Assembly: GCA_028564705.1 (NCBI GenBank)
Contig: JAPXFQ010002924.1
Coordinates: 1,393,001-1,457,000, forward strand
Length of the DNA: 64,000 nucleotides
Source of the DNA: Apricaphanius iberus
Lineage: Eukaryota; Chordata; Actinopteri; Cyprinodontiformes; Aphaniidae
Reading direction: 5' to 3'
A program made the position numbers and the translations under genes. This document shows, piece by piece, positions 50,880-64,000 of this stretch. A model generated the notes under the pieces. It did not search any database, was not told where the DNA came from, and saw only the letters and a program-made list of their open reading frames with translations. The first letter of the stretch is position 1. The number at the start of each line of letters is the position of its first letter.

Positions 50880-51570
50880 AAAAATATAGTCTTTATGGAT
50901 GAGCAGTAAGAAGAAAGCCATGTTGAGAAAAATAAGTCCAGTTATGTAAGAAGTTCAGTTTAATGCTTGCTACGAGACATGTAGGGGGCACAACTATCAT
51001 GTGGAAGACTGTGCTCTGGTCATTTGAGGAAAAACGACTCAAGTTTTTGCTTTGTTTGATAGAAATCTCACACAGCAGGTCATCCTGAACGTGCAATCTC
51101 TATGATGAGACATGGTGATGGTTGTGTTGGAATGCCCTAAATCAGACCTAAATCGATGGGGAGGTTGATAGAGCTACAATAGAATTATCTAAATTGAACC
51201 ACCTTCATGTTTTAGAGTGGTTTAGTTATTTCCAAACATGGATCCAGCTGAGAATCTGTGGCAAGATCTAAAATTTATGTTCACAGGCCTTTTCCATCCA
51301 TCCTGACTGAGCTTGAACTATTTAGCAATGAAGGAAAAAAGTCAATTTCCAGATTGGCAAAGTTAATAGTAACATGCCATAAGAGACTAAGCTTCAGCTG
51401 CAACAAAACGTGTCACAACTCACTGAGGGTAAATACCAAACACACCACACTTTTCAGCTTTTTTTGTCAAACAATGTTTAAACCATGGTCTTTTATCTTC
51501 CACTTCACAAATACTTACATATTTTTCTTATATCCCATAAAATATCAAACAGAAGTTTTAATGCTAATAT
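50880..51570 (+). mobile_element. 3' half of a degraded Tc1 element (family A), sense
   Basis: 'gtggaagactgtgctctggtc' (51001-51021) is the decayed block before the first catalytic Asp; 'gctgagaatctgtggcaaga' (51247-51266) is the decayed NPIENLWQD box. A frame at about 51280-51363 then reads LTELELFSNEGKKSISRLAK. The family's 3' non-coding end follows ('caccacacttttcagctttt' at about 51440). Stops and shifts throughout; no functional product. Confidence 0.6.
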
Positions 51571-53800
51571 AGATATGTGGAAGGGCTTTAAATATTTTAC
51601 GGCAAATAATTGAGTTTTGCCTTTAATGGCAAACTTTTGTAAATCAATGTCTTGAAATAATATTGAGCTGTTTTATTGGGTGGGTATGTCCTTGTGGGCT
51701 CTGGACCTTTCTTTTGATGAGGAGGAACGAGCATGTAAGGGACTGTAATCATTTTTACATCATCCCAGGCCAGCGCCATATAATTAGAAAGAGCCGATTT
51801 CCTCGACCACAGAAGGGGCTAAAATTGCAGGCCTTTTTCCATCCAGGACTCTGGAAAGAAACTGAAATAGCACCGGCGAGTTTCTGCCCCAGTGTCCATC
51901 TGTGTATTATAGTGTCGGTCAGATGTCAGCTCAGTCACCCTAGCACTCTGCTGCATATCCACCAGCACTTCGAAGTCAAGCTTTTATGTGGCGCCTCTTG
52001 TTTTCAGAACCAACTACCAAAATTGCATCTTGATTCCTTTAGCATGCAGCATGACAGAAACCTGTATTGCCACAATCTGATGTGGCCTCAGCAAGTTAAG
52101 TCCACTGCAAGATGCTGATGTATAAATGAGTAGGTTTTTTGTTGAAATGCACCCACTCCTAGTCTTTTATCACAATATTCTCTGTGTATTGGTTACATTT
52201 TGTTATTCATGAAAAACCTTGCCCAAAGTATTGATTTGGGCAAATAAATGAACAGACTTGCAGCAGTTTAGGATTTATTCCTCCCCCGTGTTCTGTTAAA
52301 TGTATAAATACTATCTTTTTAGAAATCATATAAATAAAGTTCCTGTTGTGTAATTACCGGGTAACTTACTTTAATGTAAGGTCACCTTCTCATTTTACCC
52401 AATTTTTTGCATGATGAAGATCCACTCCCTGTCTGTTAATTATTAGGCAAATTAAAGTGTAAGAGATACTGTAAGTTACACTTCCAGTTTAAACCAGCCT
52501 ACATCATCAGAGGAGAGTTATGTGTCTCGATAAGTGTATGAGATTAAGTGATGTCCTTGGGTCACTGGTGCATACGTGATCAAATTGTGTGGTACAATGT
52601 CAAATGTGCAGGAAATGAAGTTCATGCACAACAGTGTGGTAGGAATATCAGGGAATATAAAAAATTATCAATGCCAAAATTGCTAAAGTACAAAATGCTG
52701 AAGAGGCAAAATTACCTGGACCAGGAGCATTACTGTAGGAAGGTTCAAAAATAAATATCAGTGCGGGTTTAAATTCTGAGATTAAAAGTTGGTAATTGTC
52801 AGTGAAAAGGTGGTGAAGAGTGTGGGTGAGGACTGTTATAATTGAAAAGAAAAGTTTTTTATCTATACATTTATCTGTAGTTTTAATCTTTCTTGGAATA
52901 CTAATGAAAGAAAATTGTTATTTTAGAATTACAGTTTTAGCAATATTTTATCCCACCAAAACACTTCAGACTAGAGTACTATGAACTACATTGAGCAAGA
53001 CAATGTACAAAAGTCTTGCTTTTTATCCGAGCTGAATGCTCTAGTAAGATCAAGGTGACTGCAGGTCGTGCCCTTCAGCAGGCTCGTTTACAGATTTGTT
53101 TTTTCTTTTTTTTGCCATGTCTGGAGGCATGCAGATGTGTTATTGGACCTTTCTGTTTCCTGTTACTGACATTCTTCTTTGTTTCAAAGCTTCTGCAACA
53201 CAGGACAACTTTGTGTCCACTCTGGCTAGGCAGAGGAGTGCAGAAAATGGGTCTCTGTTTCTGATTAAGCCAGCAGTCCTATGGTACCCATTTTTTTTCT
53301 GAGCAGATCCAGAGGGTGCTAATACGACATTGCCTCCTTGGCATTAGAGCCTTTAGGGATTAGGCTGCAGAAAAAAAGGCTAAACTTAAAAAAATGGAAA
53401 CAAATGTCATTAATGTGGCTCACCACATCTTTATGATTTAGCTAGGTCCGCTGATGTTCTTTTTTTTTTTATAGTGAGGTAATACATGTTGTCTTGAGGT
53501 TTATAACTCGTTCATTTTATTTGTGTTAAGGATTGGGCAACTTCGATTCTGCAGAATAGATTAATATGCTGTGAGCTAGTGTCATGACTCGCATTATGTT
53601 ATTGGTAAAGCTCAATCTTTTTCCATAGTGCAAGCAGGTAAACTCATTTCTACATCCTCTGCCAGAGTTTCAGGGGATGTTTTTTGTGATTGTAACAAAA
53701 TGCATTGTTCTAACAGATGGTAAAAAGTGTTGAACATCTGTAAACCTGAGCTTGATAGCCAGAGAGAAACCAGTCAAATCCTACTAGTTTACTGTATTTT
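51571..53800. other. tanc1 intron 2, nothing recognised
   Basis: A 151-codon frame at 51663-52118 lacks any domain and overlaps ordinary intron sequence; not accepted. No bounded element seen. Confidence 0.4.
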
Positions 53801-53804
53801 CACC

Positions 53805-53990
53805 AAATCACTGATTACCCTTTGAACTTCGTTACATTACAACCACAAATTTAATTGTTTTTCCTTAGCAGTTTACAGTTTTAGACCAACATAAATTGGT
53901 GCATATTTGGGAAGAGGGTGACAATTGTTTTCTAAATGGTTTTACAAATACAAATATGAAAAGATAATCACCTTTGGCTGTGCTTAAAAC
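53805..53990. mobile_element. Tc1-type end fragment
   Basis: 'ttcgttacattacaaccacaa' (about 53828) and following sequence resemble the non-coding end of fish Tc1 elements. Short; low confidence. Confidence 0.3.
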
Positions 53991-54004
53991 TGCACATTCT
54001 TTGG

Positions 54005-54482
54005 TACAGACGTGGACAAAATTGTTGGTACCCTTCTAGCCTTGCAGATGGTGTGGTCTATGATTTGCTTTCTCATCTCCTGAGACAACTCTTTCCTTTG
54101 CTTCCTCTGGTTTATATTGAGTGTGGTACACACCACGTCACCAAACAACACAGTGACTACCTGGAGTCCTATATATAGGCCCACTGAGTGATTACAGGAT
54201 TGTAGACACCTAGGATGCTGATTAGTGGACACGTCCCTTTGGTCACATTATTTTCATTCTTTTCTAGGGGTACCATCATTTTTGTCCAGGCCTGTTTCAT
54301 GCATTTATTTTTTAAATAATTCCGTTGAAGCATGGATGAAAAGCAATGTCTGACTTTCATTGGTCAACATTTATATAATTTTTATTTATTATTACTTTTG
54401 TCAGATTAAAGTTATTTCTGTGACCATTATGAGTTTTTCTTTGATTTAATGAAGGGTACCAACAATTTTGTCCACGTCTGTA
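54005..54482 (-). mobile_element. 478-bp internally deleted Tc1 (family C) with perfect ends
   Basis: TACAGACGTGGACAAAATTG at 54005 is mirrored exactly from 54482; the perfect inverted repeat is 32 bp. Inner direct-repeat copies are near 54270-54290. On the minus strand the interior keeps the transposase 5' region (VVCTTLN and then QRKQRKELSQEMRKQIID), corresponding to residues about 3-20 of the intact copy, but the start ATG is ATA (54113-54115). Coding sequence stops abruptly and joins the outer repeat through a 23-bp filler (54036-54058). The outer repeat differs from the intact element's left repeat at 3 of 31 bases. Confidence 0.85.
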
Positions 54483-54535
54483 TATATCTCTCTATCAGCT
54501 TTGCATATTTCAAGATGAAAATTGTAACCCATTCA

Positions 54536-55030
54536 TCTTTGCAAGATAGTTGTAGCTCAGTCAAGTTGAATGGAAAATATTTATGAATATCAATGCTCAG
54601 GTCTCACTACAGGTTGGATTAAGGTCTTGGTCCTGCTAGAAGGTGGTCCTCAACCCCAGTCGCATATCTTTTGCACCCTCTTAAAGTTTTTTTTTTTATG
54701 ATATTGCCCTGTATCAAGTCAGTCTATATTCTATTTACTGACTGGTTTTCCTCTCCCTCGATTTGCAAAGTATCCTCACCATATGATCACCATGTCTAGC
54801 CTTGCAGATGGTGTGGTCAAGTTGTTGCACACTGTTGGTTTTCTGCAACATATAGTGCTTTGCAGGTAGTGTTTGGTTTTAGCTGTCTCTGGCCAGGGCA
54901 CATTCTTTCACTGTTTTCCCTTTAGAGCTGTAGGTAAACTGGACTTCTCATGGTATTTTTTATTTATTGCTCCAGACCAAATTTCTGGAATGTGCTATGG
55001 TTGTTGCTATTAGCAAAACATGCTGAAATA
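54536..55030 (-). mobile_element. Degraded Tc1 element, antisense (family A)
   Basis: Blocks in antisense order: 'gctagaaggtggtcctcaac' (54635-54654), 'gatattgccctgtatcaagt' (54700-54719), 'gcacactgttggttttctgc' (54827-54846), 'catatagtgctttgcaggta' (54849-54868). These match the middle of the family A transposase complement. No frame survives. Confidence 0.55.
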
Positions 55031-55034
55031 TTGA

Positions 55035-55682
55035 GCCTAGTTTATACTCCTCGGTCTACGTTGGAACGGATAGAGAAATGCCATTATCCGTAGACACACG
55101 GTCTCCACGCAAGTACGCATGGAGTAGAGCCCAATTTTCTAACTATCCACTGAACGAAATGGAGAACGCACGTCTGTGATTGGTCAACTCGACAACAGCG
55201 AAAGATAATTTAATCAGAACGGTGCTTTATAGTCGATATAATCAGTAGAAAATGCAGCATTTGGGCACTAGATGCTTTATATTGAAAGGACTTTTCACCT
55301 GATTTTTCTCATTTGGCAATTTTGAACACGGAGGTTTAGAGAACAACAAAACAGACTGCTTTATTTGTTTACATACATTTTTAGAGTATTCTATGAGATG
55401 CACTTCTAGTAAAAAGCTTTCCAGCTCAATCAGAAGGTACTTTGTCAGCCATTGCCACTTGAGGGGGAATGTGTTTGCAAGCTAAGGAAAATGAAAAATA
55501 GTTGACCAGAAACAACCCTGAAACAAACAGTCCTGCCAGAAAAAGTCAATACACCCTGCTGTTCTGTTGGGGAATTGCTTTGCAACACTGACACAACAAC
55601 GGAGAAGAATAAAAGGAAAACATCTTTGTCAGTACGCGTGCGTGTGGGTGCAAACTTGCTGACGGAGAAGTATAAACTAGGC
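55035..55682. mobile_element. Non-autonomous DNA element with GCCTAGTTTATACT ends
   Basis: The left end GCCTAGTTTATACTCCTCGG is mirrored on the right by the complement of GCCTAGTTTATACTTCTCCG (18 of 20 identical). The 648-bp body is non-coding and shares its interior with 8185-8630. No exact target duplication was found. Fish genomes carry related elements with 'gtttatacttct' ends. Confidence 0.7.
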
Positions 55683-58254
<2,572 letters not shown>

Positions 58255-58765
58255 AATAAAGGTGAAACTCAAAAAAAAATCTAAATGGTGCTAAAGTAAT
58301 TTATTTCAGTAATTAAACTTAAAAAGAAGGAATATAACATATAGTCATTACAAGCAAAACGAGATATTTCAAGCTTTTATTTGTTATAATTTTGATAATT
58401 ATAGTTGACAGTTTATGAAAGCCCCAAATTCAAAATCTTTGAAAATTATAATATTGCATTAAATTAATTAAACAATGATTTGAAAAAAGAGAAATGTCAG
58501 ACTTTTGAAAAGTGTAATCATGTCTATGTACTCAGTGCTTGGTTTGAGCCCCTTTTGAATCAATTACTGCCTCAGTGCGGTGTGGCATGGATGCCATCAG
58601 TCTGTGACACTGCTGAGCTTTTATGGAAGACCAGGATGCTTCAATGGTCTTCTGCATTGTTCGGTCTAATGTCTCTCATCTTTCTCTTGGCAACACTTTT
58701 GAATGGTCTTTCCCTGACAATCCTCTCTAGGCTGCAGCCTTTTTCTTCCACCCTTTTGCCTTCTA
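58255..58765 (-). mobile_element. Degraded Tc1 element, antisense (family B)
   Basis: The terminus 'aaaggtgaaactcaaaaaaa' (from about 58258) and the transposase 3'-end complement 'gtgcggtgtggcatggatgc' (58575-58594), 'ctgtgacactgctgagcttt' (58602-58621) and 'tctgcattgttcggtctaat' (58651-58670) identify the same family as 4722-5750 and 35900-36615. The remainder of the transposase is absent. Confidence 0.6.
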
Positions 58766-60442
58766 CCTTCTATTAATGTCAGGTTGTGCATTGTTTGAAT
58801 TTGGACAATTCCGATTCCTTGTTTCGGTTCCGGTTCCAAATGATTCTTGATTTTGATTCTTTCTCATTTATTTATTATTATTTTTGCATATTTTAAATGA
58901 TCTACTTTAAAATGCACTACTTGTTTCATACACTGCTGTTTATTCTTAATCATTGTGTTTTGGTCCTACATTTGTGTATATGGAGCTTAGTTATTTATGT
59001 GCACAGTTTCCTTTTTTTGTTGTGTGCGTGTGATGTCTTCAATTGTGTTTTGAGTGCTGCTGCAGCAAAAAAGAAATTATAGTCAATCTATCCATCCATA
59101 CATTTATACATACATATACATATCTATGTTATCTATGGATTTGGGGATAAATATTACATTTTATTTTCAAAGTGGTAAAATTTTTACAGGAAATTTAAAT
59201 TTTTGAAAATCTCAGGAAAACATCCTGAATATTTGTTGCTGCAGAAACTTAAACATGGCAGCATGTGCTCCCACTGATGGACAAACCTGTTGCACAATAT
59301 TGAAAAAACTACTTAAACAATCTGGTCCAGACTAGCTGTAGGTATATTATGAAATCTGAAACCTTTCTGCAGAACACCTCTACTTCATATATTTCTGTGA
59401 TGGTGAATGGAGGAGGCGTAGCCCATCGCACGGTATTGTGAGCTGCCTGGCTAATGTTGCCTTAGCAATCTCAGGCCTTTTGTCTGCGAAAACAAATGCA
59501 TGTTTGCTCAATACGTGCACTTGAGTTAAACAACAGTTCAAGTACAACTTGTTTGCTGCCACAATGTTGATATCTGACGTATTTTACTGGCCAGGTTTGG
59601 ACTGCAGTGTGGTGCTGGGCTGATGGTCGGATCCGGGAGTAAGAGCTAATGATGTAGGCCTGCTCAGCGCGTTTAACATGGAGGAGTGGGCATTTAGTAC
59701 TCTGGTATCCCTCTGAGCCTTGTTGTTTTTGTTTACTAACATGAAGCCACATCTTAAAGCGCCTTTATCCACTTTCCTTCATTGTGCAATAACACTAACA
59801 CTTCTGGTGGATTCTTCTTCGTTGGTATTCGGCAGGTTCTTCTTCTGGTCGGCGGACTGGGAATCGAAACTAGGAATCTGCATTTTAAAGATGTATCTAT
59901 TCCGGGAGAATCGAAATGTGCCCCGGTTGCAATCGATGCTAACATACTGCTAACACCTTTTCACAATATTCAATTTTTCAGAGATTTCGTAGGTTTTCAT
60001 AAGGTATAAGACATAAGCATCAACATTATAACAAATAAAGGCTTGAAGTATCTTCATTTGCAAATGAGTCTTTTGAGTTTAAATTACTGAAGTAAAGGAA
60101 CTTTTACATTATATTCTAGTTCAAATTTCAGCTTTATGCGGTTCAATCTGGTTGTGGGGAGGCTGTAATAAGAAACTATTCATTGGACCCATGCCCATTT
60201 GGAGCTCAAGTATTCCCAAATTGTTCTGTGGAACAACTTTGCGGAAAACATGTCTATTTTCGGATTTCTTCAGAGAAAATATATAAAATATTTGAGAGAC
60301 AATGCGGTTTGAGGAACTGCAATACCTAGGCATAGTAATACTTCACCTGCTACTAGGTGGCGTTTAAAATGCAACCAATCAAGGTACTACATCCTCTTCC
60401 CTTTGTGATGATTAGCTGTTGTCCCAAGATTAGAGAGGAAGA
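58766..60442. other. tanc1 intron 3, hAT-like patch then plain sequence
   Basis: The patch at about 58798-58860 ('cggttccggttcc'-type sequence) resembles the start of a fish hAT miniature element. Nothing else is recognised to 60442. Confidence 0.35.
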
Positions 60443-60450
60443 ATGGAGAT

Positions 60451-61209
60451 TAGGGCTGTGCGGTATACCGAAAATCTACAGATACCAACATTTATGACTC
60501 TTAACAATGTCAATTTGCCTGTGCCGGAAAATTCATTATTTAAAAAGAATTTTTAAAAGGTTTGTTTTAGTTTAGCGCTGCTCATGCCCCTTGAAGAAAC
60601 TGATGTTGCCTGGAGTCATGTGACCACGTTCAGTCATGTGACATCTCATCCTGAAGGAAACAGCGCTGCTAAAGCAGCAACTGTGTCGTTATATTTAAAG
60701 TGTGTTTAGACTCATCTAGCGACTGTTTTTCAAAGAAATGCGACTAGCAACAAATATAGTAACTTTTCCGCCCACCTAGGTCTTGCTCACTCAGCTCGAG
60801 CAGATCGCTTGAAAATGCAGTTGCCTGATCTTACCAGTGCTCCGATGTAAATGCAAAATATTTCTGTCTAAAAGAAATGACTGCAAGCTAAAATCCCGAA
60901 TTTTACTCAAAGCCCCCATCAATTCCTCAAAAGGTCTTTGTGGTGTTTTCTGGTCTAAACTAGAAGAGTCTAAACTGGACTCTTAGAAATACAGAAAGGA
61001 GTGGGAATCGAACAATGAATTACAAGGCTGTTTGGAAATGTTCATTAACAAGAACTCATCACATTTTCAAGCACATTATGTAAAGGCCACTACCTGGCAA
61101 AGGGACGGTGGCGGGGGGTAGTTGTTGTCATTATCGTCCACCTATCGTTATCGAGGTGAAATGCTCAATATACCGTGATATTGATTTTAGGTCAAATCGC
61201 CCGGTCCTA
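60451..61209. mobile_element. 759-bp non-autonomous hAT-type element
   Basis: The left end is TAGGGCTGTGCGGTATACCG; the right end, read on the complement, begins TAGGACCGGGCGATTTGACC. ATGGAGAT (60443-60450) and GTGGAGAT (61210-61217) form an 8-bp target duplication with one change. The body is non-coding and includes 'cctatcgttatcgaggtg' near the right end, as in fish hAT elements. Confidence 0.7.
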
Positions 61210-61217
61210 GTGGAGAT

Positions 61218-62235
61218 GTCAGCTACTGTTGTAGTAAAACAGTTTCCACTGATACATATTAAGTTATATTCGGTGTTTGAACTATTGTAAGCATTTTTGG
61301 AGGTGGTCTTAAGGAGAGAAGTAAAATAGAGAATAATCTTTTATTCTCCTACGAGGGGAATTTCAGCTGTAAAGGCAGCAAACTGACATCTATTATAAGC
61401 ATTTAAATTCACTCAAGAACAGTATGAAAAATTTAAGAATAACATATCCACATTAACAAAAAAATTAAAAACCAAAGTACTGCGCAGTTATTACAAACGT
61501 AGAATCTGTATTTTGTACTAAAAGTGAAGACATATTAAAAAGTAAACATGTATTATTTAAAAGAATTGTTAAAATAACAAACATTGGTAAAACAGATTGG
61601 CAAATGGCAGCAGAAATGTTACCTGAAGTGAGATAAATATAAAATCTCATGGTACATCAACAACCAGTTGACAGAGACACATGAAAAAAGTCTTGATTTT
61701 TCTGACTCTGAGGAAATCAGTTATTGACAACTGTGATTTGTTCGGTTTCTGCACTTTATTTTGAATTAGGGTTTAACTTGGCATTTTCTATTTTAAATCT
61801 GCTGTGCCAAAGCTTCATATCTTTTCAATTTTACACCTGTTGTATTTTCAACATAGGGTTATGGGGATGTGGATAACCACAGTCGTTAAGGTTGTTGTTC
61901 TGCTCATCATCTGCTTTGTGTTCTTTGCGGTTTTTTTTCCTAAAGAAGAGATTTATACAGGTGCATGATAAGTCTTCATATTCAGCCTGTAACAGAAAAG
62001 CTTTTCAAGTCTGCGGCAGTCATCTCTGGAGCCTGGAAAACAACATAGTGTTGAATGGGTTCAGAATCTATGAATTATGCTTGAATACCCACTGCTTTCT
62101 ACCCTTAAATAATCTCCAGCATTGGACTTTGTTTTATACTAAGACTCCTTGACAATTGTTCATTAATTTTGACTGTGTTTTTAATTATTTCATCATGACT
62201 GCATTAATTGATCATATTTTGGTGGCTGAATAACG
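61218..62235. other. tanc1 intron 3, nothing recognised
   Basis: AT-rich; no gene or bounded element. Confidence 0.4.
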
Positions 62236-63757
62236 CAGTTATGGCCGAAAGTTTTGAGAATTACATAAACATTGGAAATTGGAAAAGTTGCTGCTTAAGT
62301 TTTTATAATAGCAATTTGCATATACTCCAGAATGTTATGAACAGTGATCAGATGAATTGCATAGTACTTCTTTGCCTTGAAAATTTCATTGCTGTCATTA
62401 AAGGACCTGCTGAGATCATTGCAGTAATCGTCTTGTTAACTCAGGTGAGAATGTTGACGAGCACAAGGCTGGAGATCATTATGTCAGGCTGATTGGGTTA
62501 GAATGGCAGACTTGACATGTTAAAAGGAGGGTGATGCTTGAAATCATTGTTCTTCCATTGTTAAGCATGGTGACCTACAAAGAAACGTGTGCAGCAATCA
62601 TTGTTGCATAAAAATGGCTTCACAGGCAAGGATATTGTGGCTACTAAGATTGCAGCTAAATCAACAACTTATAGGATTATCAAGAACTTCAAGGAAAGAG
62701 GTTCAATTCTTGTTAAGAAGGCTTCAGGGCATCCAAAAAAGTCCAGCAAGCACCAGGATCGTCTCCTAAGGAGGATTCAGCTGCAGGATTGGAGTGCCAC
62801 CAGTGCAGAGCTTGCTTAGGAATGGCAGCAGGCAGGTGTGAGCGCATGTGCACACACAGTAAGGTGAAGACTTTTGGAAGATGGCCTGGTGTCAAGAAGG
62901 GCAGCAAAGAAGCCACTTCTCACCAAACAAAAAACATCAGGGACAGTTTGATCTTCTGCAGAAAGTATGGTTAATGGACTACTGAGGACTGGGGCAAAGT
63001 CATATTCTCCCATTATGCCTCTTTCTGATTGTTTGGGGCATCTGGAAAAAGGCTTGTCCAGAGAAGAAAACGTGAGCTCTACCATCAGTCCTGTTTCATG
63101 CCAACAGTAAAGCATCCTGAGACCATTCATGTGTGGGGTTGCTTCTCGTCCAAGGGAGTGGGCTCACTTACAATTTTACCCCAAAACACAGCCATGAATA
63201 AAGAATGGTACCAAAACACCCTCCAAGAGCAACTTCTTCCAACAACCCATCGACAGTTTGATGAACTGGATTTTCCAGCACGATGGAGCACCGTGCCATG
63301 AGGCAAAAGTGATAACTAAGTGGCTCTGGGACCAAAACGTTGACATTTTGGTTCCATGGCCTGGAAACTCCCCAGATCTTAATCCCATTGAGAACTTGTG
63401 GTCAATCCTCAAGAGGCGGGTGGACAAACAAAAACCCACTAATTCTGACAAACTCCAAGGAGTGATTATGAAAAAATGGGTTGCTATCAGTCAGGATTTG
63501 GACCAGAAGTTGATTGAGAGCATGTCCAGTCGAATTGTGGAGGTCCTGAAAAAGAAGGGCCGACACTGCAAATACTGCCTCTTTGAATAAATGTCATGTA
63601 AATGTCGATAAAAGCCTTTGAAACGTATAAAGTGCTTGTAATTATATTTCAGTACATCACAGAAAAAACCGAAACAAAGATCTAAAATCAGTTTAGCAGC
63701 AAACTTTGTAAAAACTAATTTTTGTGTCATTCTCAAACAAGTTTGGCCACAACTGTG
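62236..63757 (+). mobile_element. Full-length but dead Tc1 element, about 1.5 kb (family D)
   Basis: The left end CAGTTATGGCCGAAAGTTTT and the right end (complement of CACAGTTGTGGCCAAACTTG) are the termini of a fish Tc1 family with CAGTTGTGGCCAAA ends. The layout is complete: 5' untranslated part, transposase remnant (62567-63590), 3' untranslated part with AATAAA-like sequence, right end. Terminal similarity has decayed and the gene is broken. Confidence 0.8.
62567..63590 (+). pseudogene. Tc1 transposase pseudogene (family D)
   Basis: ATG at 62567 fits the family start (MVTYKET). The frame shifts near 62605, then KNGFTGKDIVATKIAAKSTT reads on as the first HTH. Nonsense codons lie at 62817-62819 (TAG) and 62865-62867 (TGA), with further stops near 62971 and 63024. 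The first catalytic block reads SHYA at about 63008-63019 where the family has SDES, so the first Asp is replaced by His. The frame moves again before 63258, after which FQHDGAPCH and NPIENLW keep the second Asp and the Glu. The C-terminus ends in CKYCLFE with TAA at 63588. Not functional. Confidence 0.85.
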
Positions 63758-64000
63758 CATTGTACTTGTATCAATGTGGGGGTAATCTGCTTGCAGAAAC
63801 GGTCACTTCCTTATTTATTTCATTACCGTAAAACACAGGAAATATTCCTTGAACGTCACTGTATACAGCCCAGAAGCAGGTAAAGGCCTTTGTTTTACAC
63901 TGGTTTGAGCTCCTCCGGGACTTCCTCCATCTGACATGCTGAGAACATTGTCACCAGCTGTGGAGGGCTTTAAAGCCATGAATACCTTTTTGTAGCTGAA
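63758..64000. other. tanc1 intron 3, right edge of window
   Basis: Short stretch without a recognised feature; the next tanc1 exon was not found before the window ends. Confidence 0.4.

Noticed and set aside
51663..52118. 151-codon open frame, + strand
   Set aside because: No recognisable domain, lies in plain intron sequence, and composition is that of a chance frame.

Overview
The window looks like euchromatic DNA from a ray-finned (teleost) fish. The evidence is a pair of vertebrate genes in the order dapl1 then tanc1, both on the + strand, long AT-rich introns, and many Tc1/mariner and hAT-type elements of families common in fish. I cannot name the species. Coding exons make up only about 0.6 kb of vertebrate gene sequence; most of the rest is intron and decayed transposons.

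Layout. From 1 to 2.2 kb there is intergenic DNA with an antisense Tc1 remnant carrying a nested hAT-type miniature element. From 2.25 to 3.95 kb lies a complete four-exon gene of the DAP family, best read as dapl1 (called dap1b in zebrafish), with a 115-residue product. From 4 to 10.6 kb is a second intergenic stretch full of Tc1 and other dispersed repeats. A GC-richer segment at about 10.67-10.92 kb ends in a splice donor and is the likely untranslated first exon of tanc1. The first coding exon of tanc1 is at 26594-26654 and the second at 57736-57942. They are separated by a 31-kb intron, and the gene runs off the right edge. The dapl1-tanc1 adjacency also exists in tetrapods (human 2q24), which supports both gene calls.

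The introns hold most of the accessory content: an apparently intact Tc1 transposon with an uninterrupted DD34E transposase and IR/DR ends (38580-40216), a deletion derivative of the same family (54005-54482), and dead copies of at least three other Tc1 families. There are also several miniature elements with recognisable terminal inverted repeats and, in some cases, target-site duplications, among them a 557-bp long-TIR element carrying a transposase-like HTH fragment and a TTAA-flanked element with a CTCF-like motif.

No new multi-gene system is evident. The items most worth following are the intact Tc1 copy, the templated filler joint in its deletion derivative, the long-TIR element at 13.3-13.9 kb, and the regulatory potential of the TTAA element. 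Family assignments rest on recalled family features and could not be searched here.
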